Positions 36,400 through 46,636 of a stretch of 64,000 bases of DNA are shown in pieces. The DNA is taken from positions 434,001 through 498,000 of the forward strand of contig BLAL01000298.1 of the NCBI GenBank assembly GCA_015698045.1. Direction: 5' to 3'. The position numbers were made by a program, and so were the translations under genes. Each line of letters begins with the position of its first letter. Positions within the stretch are counted from its first letter, which is position 1. The notes under the pieces were generated by a model. It was not told the origin of the DNA and ran no database searches. It saw only the letters and a list, made by a program, of their open reading frames with translations. Origin of the DNA: Rhizophagus clarus (taxonomy: Eukaryota > Glomeromycota > Glomeromycetes > Glomerales > Glomeraceae).

Positions 36400-37390
36400 A
36401 TATACAAAGAAATAAACGCGTTAAAGTTACAGCGAAAATACGGAGGCGCTCGTAGCAAATGACGGAGAATCCTCATCAGGCTTAAATTGTGGAAATTGTA
36501 ACCATTAGGGATTACTGGATTTCTGCGAGGAGCAAGGTTCAAGAATAAAGTTTGCAGATTCATAAATAAAGAGCGGAAGCGTAATATCTGATTCTAAAAC
36601 AGACGTATTAATAATGTCAAAACGTGATCCGTAAGATGAATTTAACTTTAAATGTTCTGCCATCTGATCCTAGTACTTTTTATTACAGATTTTCTTGCTC
36701 CCACATTTGAGCAACCATTTTTGATATATCTCTCAAATTAGCAGAACTATTTGAATTGGTATTAATCCTATCTAGTACATATTTACGGTAAAGAATGAAA
36801 CTGTTAGGTGATTTTGACGATTTTAACAAATTCATTCGCTTTTCAATACGATTATTTATTTCTTTCAGTTCTTGTTTTCTTTTGCATTTTCTTATGTTGA
36901 GAATTTCTTGTCTCATAATTATCATTGATGTATGATTTATTATACCTTTTTTCTGGTGGCAACGAATATATTTTTAATCAGAGAAATAAGTAAATGAATT
37001 TTGATAATTGCACACTACAGTTAGTACAGTATTTATATTCCTTAAATTCGAAGGTTGAGGTCTTGATGAATCACGTGATTTTTCTCGAGACGATGGAAGA
37101 GAATTTAGAACATCCAGCTCAGTATGTTTAACATGATGTTCATCCTTATATTTTTCATATATCCATAACATTTCAGTTTCTTCAACACATTATACTAGTC
37201 CACCAAAATGATTCACATTTTACGTGTATCGAGAAATTCTGAGAAAAACAAAAAATTAATCTACAGTAGAAGAAAAGAAGTCAATCCAAAGATAATTTTC
37301 ATACCTTTGAGCTTGCGAAGACTTGTAGCAATTTTTAAGACGCCACTCTTTTGGCTCAAGGAATTAAATTTAGGTTTGTCATCAACTATA
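36400..37390 (-). pseudogene. Decayed HMG-box gene (duplication 2, copy 2)
   Basis: An 80-codon frame (36683-36925) contains the first half of a MATA-type HMG box: SPNSFILYRKYVLDRINT, then LRDISKMVAQMWEQE, and stops at once (ENL) where copy 1 continues DRVIKKYW. Upstream, an exon at 37171-37030 (KHTELDVLNSLPSS) ends at a GTACTAAC donor and could splice to a CCAG acceptor at about 36955, but two overlapping frames there disagree. A further exon with a GTATGA donor lies at about 37310-37390. Probably non-functional. Confidence 0.6.
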
Positions 37391-39090
37391 GTTTTACACC
37401 ATTGTTAACTATAAAACAATACTATCAAACAATGTTATTTGGAATATTTTAAATGTGTTCGGTATCGTAATTCCTTCCCAAAACGCTAGATAATGCTATT
37501 AAATTATTGTCAAATTTTGTAAAAGATCAGTTATTTAATTGTTTATAATTTACCAGAGTTTAATTCAAGGTCAATAAATTGAGGAACTTGAAGAACTTTG
37601 TAGCCTGTTTGTTCCAGAATGTGACATGAATCACATGATTTTCAAGGAAATGTTTAAATGTTTCCCGAAATGAAAATTCTTTCATAATTAACATAGAAGT
37701 ATTTTTATTAGTAATAATTAAGTTAAATATTCTAGAAGTAAATCACACAAATCAATAATATTATTTTTTTTTTTCTTTTGCTACTTCACTTCCTCCATCC
37801 CAATTAGTGTTGACCTAATTAATTAAATTATTTGATCATTAAAAGCTGGAAACACCGACACTTTTTAATTGAAAATTTACTGCGTTATTAGAAAAGTACC
37901 TGTTTTAAGAAAATATAAATTAAGCCACATCCATTGCAAAATTGGCCTTAATTTCTGTTTCATCCTCGTGTGCTCATATAATTATAGGAGCTGAATCATT
38001 CGTTACAATTTTACATTTCTCTACCAACAATACTTGCAATCGACTTCCAATTTTTGGTGCACCTATTTTTCTCTTGAAAGTACATTATATTATTCGGTCC
38101 TAGTTCAGTATGTACTGTAATAAGATGAGTTAAAATTGCTGCGGGTCGATAGAAGAAGATATACTATTTATATATGATTTTGAATTCCAAGAGACCCGAA
38201 ACAATATTCTAGATCTACATTTTAAAAAATTATCAATGATATTTTTAAATAAATTTACCTTTATTATGTTATATTTCCTTTTATATCGCTGACTATAAAT
38301 CTTGACCTAAAATGTTTACAAATCGTACTAGGCACGTTCGCATAACGATAAAATAATAGTTTTCCGCGCCTAACCCCCTTGCAGATCATCTGTTGATTTT
38401 AAAAAGGATTTTCTTTTTAACTTTTGTAACTTTCATCGGAGTACATAGCCTGAAGTATGTTATACTGTAATTTTCAAGTATGTTTTTATTATAGTAGTTC
38501 GCTTTATTGTTATTGTAGAATATGCCATATTTCATGTTGTTATTATAAATATATAAAATTAGAGATACTTGGATGTTTTATTATTAATAGAAGTTTTAAT
38601 TTGTTATATACCTTAATAAATACATTTATAATTATCAATTATTATATGTTATTTGTATTGTTTTTTATAAATTTTGTATATTTAATGGTTTATTTTATCT
38701 GTAGGAGTAGCACAGTTTTGAAAGTGCGACGAAATTTCGTGTTGCTCAGGAAATAAATATTCATATTCTAGCTTCGGACGTTCAACGGTTCCCATTACCT
38801 AGTATTTCATATAAGTGAATATCATTTAAAATCATTTAAAAGTACATAGGCTTCATTCACTAGATCAAAATTGTCATTATAAGATTTCATGTTTGTGATG
38901 AAAATAATTTTATATATATGCTAATCGTTAGACTTTGTAGCCTTTCTCTGGTAGAAAATTTTCTCCGTATTAAATCGATTTGACAGACATTTTCGTGCAA
39001 TACAAAGTTTATGATATTAGGAACATTCCGCAGTATATCAAAGTTACGCGTGTATTTGCTAATTTGCATCTGTCATCACTATAATATTTT

Positions 39091-40294
39091 AGGAGGAACA
39101 AAAAACGATTATGTAGATAGATATAACCCTATAAAAAAGAAATGTTCAAAGAACAAATTATAATATATAATATAGTACGTAAATGTATAGAATATCCAAA
39201 TATGTGAAAAGGGCCCTCCGTACAAAAAATTTATGGTTTTTGTATATTTTATGAATTTTCTGAAATTTCCTTACTAATTTTGTAAACTTTGTAAACAATG
39301 CGGATATTATTATTCAGACGATGATTTGGCAAATAATTATATACTAACGCAAATTATTGTCCAGAGCGTAGCAAAGGGCATTCTATTGTTATGCATTAGT
39401 AGATGAAGTTTGATTGGGGAACTCTGTCAGCGTAGCTTAACAAAACTATATCTGCTGGTTACATTGCAAAATTTATGTCTTTCGTTAGGTGTTTTTTTTT
39501 TTTCAAAAAAGCAAGGTATTCTTTTTAAGTCGTTGTGTATTCTTTAAATTTTCAATATTTTTAAAAACTTTGGACTTTTCTTAATAGAAATTGATCATAA
39601 AAACTTTATTAGTGCCATACACAATTTTGATTTAATTAGTTGATGAGAAACCCTGCAAATTTCTTCCTTCCATCCACTTTACTATGATGATTTCCTTTTT
39701 GATGAATTAAGCTATCCCTGCTTATTTCCTTTTACATTTGTAACTCCTTTTTTTGTAACAATTTACTTGTTTTGTAACGTGATTTTATTTCACTTTAGCT
39801 CCGTTCATCTAGTATTATTAAGATCAATTGGAGGCGTACAGTACATTAAATGTTTACAATATATACAATATATAAAGATAAGAAAAATATGTATAAAGAT
39901 AAGATAAAATGTTTGTTATTTATTAATAATTTTTGAGGTTATAAAATATATAGTCGATATACAAATAAAACGACACATACAACGATAAACGTCGGCGCAT
40001 AATTTCACTTCCACACATCTGATATAATATTAAGCTGCTTTTTGTATACAATAAAATCGTCAGATAATTAATAATAAAGGCAAAATAACTGCACACCTTT
40101 TTTATACGAGACTGTATATGAAATTAATTAACTAAAATTAATAATTAAGGGTTAAATTCTCCAATATTCTAAAGATCTTAAATATCCTTCTGATATATCT
40201 TGACTCTTTTAGATTATTATTTGATTCAGATGAAAACAAAAAAAAAAAAAAATAAATACATTATTATTATAATAAATTTATATGTCCCGTTCTT
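39091..40294. other. 3' flank of the kinase-protease gene, no gene seen
   Basis: AT-rich with short direct repeats (atacaatatataaagataag words near 39860-39905). It includes the presumed transcription end of the large minus-strand gene. Confidence 0.4.
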
Positions 40295-43200
40295 TCACTC
40301 GCTTTGATCATCTATAAGGAAATATTAATTAGGATAATAATGACTAAATGATTTATCGCAATCAATAAAATTATGACTTACCCGAGTAGGGTGGTGAAAT
40401 AATGGAAGATGAAGTAATTGTGGGCGTAACGCCGTCGGGAGATAAGCAAATACTTACGTTAAGTGCTTCAAGAACAGCAAAATAAGGAGAAGCAATACCA
40501 TACGTCTGATATGATGTTATCCATTTTGCATGGAGAATACCAAGAGCTTTTCCCGTTTCATCTATAATGCTAGCTCCTGAATCACCACTGTCAAAATCTC
40601 CGGATTTAAATTTAAATACTAATTGACGATCAAACCATACAGCAGGATAACATTTTTTACGCTTTTGGCGAATTTCTGAATCTAATTGTGATTTCATATA
40701 TCCAATAAAAATTTTTTGATCTGCATTATCATAACAAGGAATGTGTTTTTCCATTTCTAAATTTTTTGAATCTTTTATACTTTCATGCGTCAAAGTACAG
40801 GCAATAGCTTGATCAGTAGGAAGTAATTGACCAAGAGTAAGTCCTGTAGTTCTTCCTACTTTAAAAACTCTATTATTATAATTAAAAAACTTTAATTCAT
40901 TATAAGTATAAGTGCCTTCTAAAGAAGTAGAAAGTCCAGCATTTTTAAGGTAACTTTGAGGAATTGGAAAGTTTTTTGAGTATAGTTTACGACTCTCATT
41001 ATCAAAAACACAAAATCCAGCATCAATACCATATTCTTTATTATTAATTTTAAAATTTTTTCGTATTCCCTTCACATAAGTAGCAAGTTTCGAATCTTGA
41101 CTTTCCGAAATATTTAATTTTTCCTTCATTATGTTAATATCATTTTTATATTCATTTTCTCCTAACTCTTGTGATAATTCAAGTAATTCTTTTAGTCTTC
41201 TTCTTGGTTCAAATTGATCATCATACGAAGGTTGATAAATAGTAATATTTTCCTTAGAATTTGATTCATTAAATTTGAGTACATGTTCACATGAAATAAT
41301 ACCGATCCGATTGGGTGAGATATTTTCATAAGCAACAGCACTAAGAGTTCCAGTTGTAGTTTGAGTTTCATTTGACCCCATGCCTATACTTGAACCTATC
41401 CTAACATTTTCTTGATAACGTCGACAGGTATCTTCACCTAAACCAGCACAAGGTATTGCAGCACATGCTTCAATAACATCTGTTGGAAAACCATGAATAT
41501 TTTTTGGGAATAAGCCATCACATCCACGACGTAAAATACCTTTCTGACGAACATAAAATATAATTGCTGGTATTTCAGTAAACTTGCCACCAATTTGTTT
41601 ATATCCAGTACCAATACCAACTAAATTATAATGTGCTTCACGAAATGACAGTCCTAATTCATTATCCAATGCTTCATCAAAAATTTCCTTTAGGTCCTGT
41701 GGAATCTCTATTGAACTTGGTAATGGATCATTAGGAATAGCAAATCCTACCTCTTCTGCAATAAAATGAATAACTTGGCCATCTGCAATCATTTCCGTCT
41801 TGACATATGGATAGTATAAACCACGCGTAATTACATAAATATTCCATTTAGTACTACCTGAAAGGTTTTCCTCAACAGGTCGACCCCAATATATATCTAT
41901 AACATCATCTTTCATATATAGCTCACAAAGGCGAGCTTCAAGTGCATCACTCCAAAATATGGAATTTTTTACTTCTAAATGAAATTAATAAATTAAATAT
42001 AAAATATTTGGTTATGCAACACATTGATAGTGTGATTATTATTTTACCTGAATTATTATCATTATCTAAAAAGGAAATTAATATAAATATATAAATACTT
42101 GAATCGAATATTATTAAAATATGTCGTTAACTGAAAATTTAATATTAAAATCTTACTATTATGAGATTCGTCTTGCCTTTCTGAATAAGAACTCGAATTA
42201 TTTATGTCAATTTCCTTTGTAAGAATGTCGCTTGATTCTAGTATGTTATCATTATTTTTATTACTTAAACTATTGAAATCTTGAGAAATATTGAAATTAT
42301 AGGCACTGCTATTATTACTATTATAAAATGCTTTTTAAAAATAAAAAGAGAAGAATTAATTAAATATCAAATTACTAAAAAAAAAAAAAAATATTATTAT
42401 ATACCTTTTAATTCTTCTGTTTAATTAAAAAATTGTTAATTATATTTTAAAATAATAATTGTTTAAAAAAGAATTTATATTAAATACACAATTTTACCTT
42501 CTGTTGCATTTTTTGGCTTAATGTAAATATTACTAAAATTAAGTAATCTTGAATCAGTTTTTTCTAAAGGATTTCTTGTTGTTTCTACAAAGTATAACAA
42601 AAAATATTAGTTATAAAACATATATTTATGAAAATTTGACATAAGGTTATATAAGAGAATAATTAAAATAAGTATTTACCTTTGATTTTGTTTTCATTAT
42701 TATTATCTAAGTTATAATCTTCAAAAATAAAGTATATAATTATTATAATCGTCAATGAATGTAGCAATTGTACTTTCATATTGTTACTACATGAAATTAT
42801 TGCATTGAAAATCAAAGTAATTTTGTATTATAATTTATACTTACAACAACCGGGCATTCCGGGAATTAAAATAAGTGGTTCTTTTGTTGTGATTAAAAAG
42901 TACAAAAGTAAAGTATAAATATAATATATAGATAAAATATTAATTACATATTTTAATTAAATCGTAGTAAAAATTTAATTTATTTACTTACCTAAATAAT
43001 TTTCTAAGTTATTTATATTTAAACTGTTACTTTGAATTGATTCATTTGGTATACTCTGATAATATAAATTTATTTCTCTTATTTTTTTCGTAAGTGTAAC
43101 TATATCTGGCCTTTTTGATGGATCTGCATCCCAACATTGTTCCATTAAAATTTTATACTCTATAGGAGTTCCTGGTACAATTTCTGGTCTCATTCCATTT

Positions 43201-44596
43201 ATTATCATTGTTGCAAGATCATAATTATGTTGATAATAAGGTTGTTTCCCAGATGAAATTTCCCACATAAGTATTGCAAAACTATAAATATCAGATGCAA
43301 AAGAATATTTATTATTGGTAATGATTTCTGGCGCAATATAAGAAAGATTTCCATATAGAGCTTGTGGTGATTCATTATTGATAGATCTACAAGCTCCAAA
43401 GTCGCCAATATACCAAGAATTAGTATAAGTATAATACAATATATTTCCTGAATGTAAATCGGTATGAATTAAACCTTCTTTATGAATACTACTAAGTGCT
43501 GTTACTATATTAACGGCAATTTGTATTATTCCTTTCCATGTAAGTTTATTATGATTTTGTCGTAAATATTTTCTTAAATTTGTATCTAATTGCCTCATCA
43601 TAAGCATGTAATTTCCATTTGATGGGTTCTTAGTTAAGCCAAAACAACGTACTATAAAATCATGTTTATTACTTAGAATTAGATGATGTTTGACCTAAAA
43701 AAAGGTTATTAATATTGTGTAATTAATAATTTCTTTTTTAAAGATAAAATACATACAAAATTACATACCTCATCAAACCAATTTCTACTAAGACTTGCAC
43801 TCTCAGTATTTTCTAATTTTTTAAGTATTACTTTATGAGTTCCAATTCTTTTTAATTGCTGTTTTACAGAGTCCCATTCATAAAAACATCCATTAGTCCA
43901 ATCTGCTGTATAAATTTTAGAGAATCCACCTTTAGTTAAATAGTTGATGTTTTGTATATTATTAAATGGAATCCATTCAATAATTTTATCTGGTGTGAGA
44001 GTTTCCAATTGACATGTCTGTATTAAATTATCAACATCATCATTTCCGGATGTCCAATTTGAAAAATTTGCTTTTAAGTAATTTCGAATACAATTTTCAC
44101 AATATAATGTAGCCAAACATTCTTGGTTACAATTTTCGCAAATTCTTCTTGTTCCTTCATTTAAAAGTACTTTTTCTTTATCATAATATTTAGTAAGTAA
44201 TTTTATTGCCTCCGTTTTTTCATCTATTGTAAGTGATTCATCAACAATAATTGATTGTTTTTCAAATTCACATTGTTCTTGTATATTATTAAATATATTG
44301 TGGTCTAATGTATTTGTTCTATGATCGTGTGCGACTCTTCCTATTGTTGTACGTACTGCTGTTGTTTCTAATGAACCCTCACATGTTTCTTCAATACCAT
44401 TATCTAATCGTAATCTTTTTACTGTTGTAAATGGTGAAAGAGAAGATAATTGACTTGGATAGTAATCAATATCCATAGAAGAATAATTAAGTTCATTCTC
44501 TACAGGAATAAATTCTATATAAGGTTTTTCTTCCTCATTTTCGCTATTTCTTTTACCTTTACTAGAAAATTCATTATTTTCTGATATATGTGACAT
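40295..44596 (-). CDS. TKL kinase fused to trypsin-like protease, ten exons
   Basis: Exons (5' to 3') 44596-43769, 43694-42992, 42880-42845, 42718-42680, 42584-42498, 42416-42405, 42330-42157, 42065-42048, 41974-40382 and 40311-40295 join in one frame, 1168 aa. All introns are GT-AG; the first is phase 0, every later one phase 1. CxxC-x9-CxxC head (Cys 153, 156, 166, 169), WTSGN, glycine loop TKGGFS (221-226), VILK Lys 259, helix-C Glu 276. The catalytic loop is HTD (353-355) instead of HRD, so it is a non-RD kinase; DFG 374-376 and APE 397-399 are intact. Residues about 511-632, an Asn/Ser-rich linker, come from six small exons (12-174 nt). Then the protease: IGTGYKQ and RQKGILRRGCDG precede His 863 (SCEHVL), Asp 950 (YGIDAGF) and Ser 1098 (GDSGAS). 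No signal peptide, so presumably intracellular. A kinase and protease in one chain suggests phosphorylation-controlled proteolysis or self-cleavage; this is inference. Annotators may have split it into two or three genes. Confidence 0.82.
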
Positions 44597-44831
44597 AATT
44601 TCAAATGAATTAGTTAGGAAAAAAAAAAAATTCGATCAAAGAGCGAATGCACAAAAGTGAACATAAACATAAGAAATTTCTTAATTTGGCACGCTAATTT
44701 CAATGTGGTTACACAAATGAACAAATTTGAAATTAAGAATATTCCACAAGCCACAACTTTTCCAGAAACAGAGTTTGGAATCGGATGTACTATCCGGTTT
44801 AATTCCGGTTTCACCCGTTTTCGGATTTATA

Positions 44832-45037
44832 TTACAGCTAATTTCACAATGTACGGGACACATGACAAAATTTGATGCCGACTGCCGAGAATTTGTCGGG
44901 TTGCCGGTTGTCGGCAAATAGAAAAATTAAAAATAAACACCGCGGATATAATTTTTCGACACGTTGGCGACCTGAAAGTCTCAGCAGTCGGCATCAAATT
45001 TTGTCATGTGTTCCGTACATTATGAAATCAGCTGTAA
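44832..45037. repeat. 54-bp inverted repeat inside the hAT remnant
   Basis: 44832-44885 (ttacagctaatttcacaatg, ending gatgccgactgc) and 44984-45037 are inverted copies differing at only a few positions, around a loop of about 98 bp. Subterminal hairpins of this kind occur in hAT elements. Confidence 0.75.
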
Positions 45038-45326
45038 TTACAAAAACTGGTTTGCGTTTAAACGAGTGCAACCGGGTCCCAAAACCGGGTTGATACTAAT
45101 GAAAGTTTATTGCTTAATATATCTGATCGGTTTTATACAAATTGAATAAATAATAAAAATAAAATTTAATAATTAAATTATTTTTCACAATAACTGGATG
45201 AATGTTTTGAAGTGCCGATTATTTGCGCAACAAAGCAACAAAAATATTACTTTATTATTTAATAATGGAGGGAAAATATACTATTTATCTTTAAAACAAC
45301 GTTTTGTTTACAAATTCTAGAGAGAA

Positions 45327-45446
45327 TCAAGTCCGCCTAGCAGATATGTGATTGCCAGCATCGGAGAACAGAAGCTCACTAGGTACTGATGCTACAGGGA
45401 TGGATAAATACTTTCTTGCAATTTGAGCTAAAATTGGTAAAATTCT
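45327..45446 (-). pseudogene. hAT transposase C-terminal dimerisation domain, relic
   Basis: About 40 codons read [20 protein letters not shown], then [18 protein letters not shown], the well-known hAT dimerisation motif (P-L-A-x2-A-x2-Y-L-x-I-P with S-x-F-S-x-A-G). Nothing upstream in frame matches the rest of a transposase, so only the last domain survives. Confidence 0.8.
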
Positions 45447-45723
45447 CATTATGTACTGTACAGTAGTTGATTTGAAATAATTAGTAACAGATCTGGTTTG
45501 GATGTAGATCATTGTATAATTCCATAAGTTGATAATTAAATATGATCAGAAAACCAGGAATGTGACTTTGGTCAACTATTTTATTATTTATTCATTATGA
45601 TAAATTGATAATTAAATAAATATAAAACCAGGTGCATAAATTTATTTCAACCATCGGTTTTGTAAAAACAGTTGTACCCGTTTGTAATTCGGTTTTCAAA
45701 AACGCAACCGGTTCTAAACTCTA

Positions 45724-46636
45724 GTAAATAAAGTAAAAAAATTTCAGACAGCTATTCTTATGAAAATTTCGACTTTTTTATAAATGAATTTCTTTTTTAA
45801 TATACCACATAACTGTTAGTATTTGATGGCATAGATATTATATATTCACTTGTATTTTGTAAATCAATTCCACATTATTTGTCTCGTGTAAAATAAGTAA
45901 TAACAAATAACAAAAATATAATTTCTGCTTATAAATAAGAAAATGTTTAATTTCTGATTTTAGATTTGACTCCTTTATAAATATATATGTAATAAAAATC
46001 AATTATATCAATTAATATATACACATATATTTATGTTTTCATTCATTTGTACTGCGGACTGCGGTTCGTGTAATGATGTAATTACGCAACTGATTCATGT
46101 ACTGTATACTATGGAGACGGCCGAAATGAATTAATAGTATTTTTTTTTTTTTTTAATTGAATTATATGTATAACGACTAACGAGTAAAAATTCAATAAAT
46201 AAAATAAAATAAATGAAATATTAATATTGGCTAGCAGTAATTTTGTTTGAATTACGTTAACAATCTCAATTTTTTAAAAATTTGATATTTTGGCAATTGT
46301 ACATAATAAATCAATAATACATTGTAAAATGAAAATAAATTAAAAAGCATGAAAAATTGAAAATGAACATAAGAATTATATAAAAAAGATAAGTGTTTAA
46401 ATAAATTAATAAAGACAATTATAAACAAAGGTACACAAACAAAAACAACGCTCTGTTTGACCTTGATTGTATTCAAATCTGAGTAATGTATATAATAGCA
46501 CATGCTGAAAATGCGTGAACAAATTTACAATAAAAGCAAAGTCTACAATTTTTATACAAATTATAAGAATAAAATTAGTTATCTAAGAAAAATTTATAAT
46601 TAAATTTAATGATTCAATATTTTAAGGATTTAACCT
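45724..46636. other. 3' flank of the HMG-protease gene, no gene seen
   Basis: AT-rich DNA with a T-run at 46139-46155. An 83-codon minus-strand frame (46252-46503) is hydrophobic low complexity and not convincing. Confidence 0.4.

Larger units (their letters stand above)
33840..39090. repeat. Segmental duplication 2, copy 2
   Basis: Diverged direct copy of 25900-30640 (anchors listed there). It is longer because it gained elements: the inverted-repeat element at 34128-34340, the hairpin element at 35326-35513 and a local tandem duplication around that hairpin. Confidence 0.7.
44769..45723. mobile_element. Degenerate hAT-type transposon
   Basis: Left end CAGAGTTTGGAATCGG and right end, in reverse complement, TAGAGTTTAGAACCGG are matching terminal repeats, extended by ccggtt/accggg words. 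Inside are a hAT C-terminal domain relic and a long hairpin. No 8-bp target duplication is evident, so the insertion is old. It ends about 170 bp upstream of the start codon of the kinase-protease gene and so may overlap its promoter. Confidence 0.6.

Noticed and set aside
43205..43408. Second minus-strand frame inside the kinase
   Set aside because: It is an out-of-frame shadow of the kinase exon 42992-43694; the same holds for 41438-41620 and 18646-18828 in the protease exons.
44614..45093. Overlapping frames of 64-78 codons on both strands
   Set aside because: They fall on the inverted-repeat arms of the hAT remnant and have no family resemblance.
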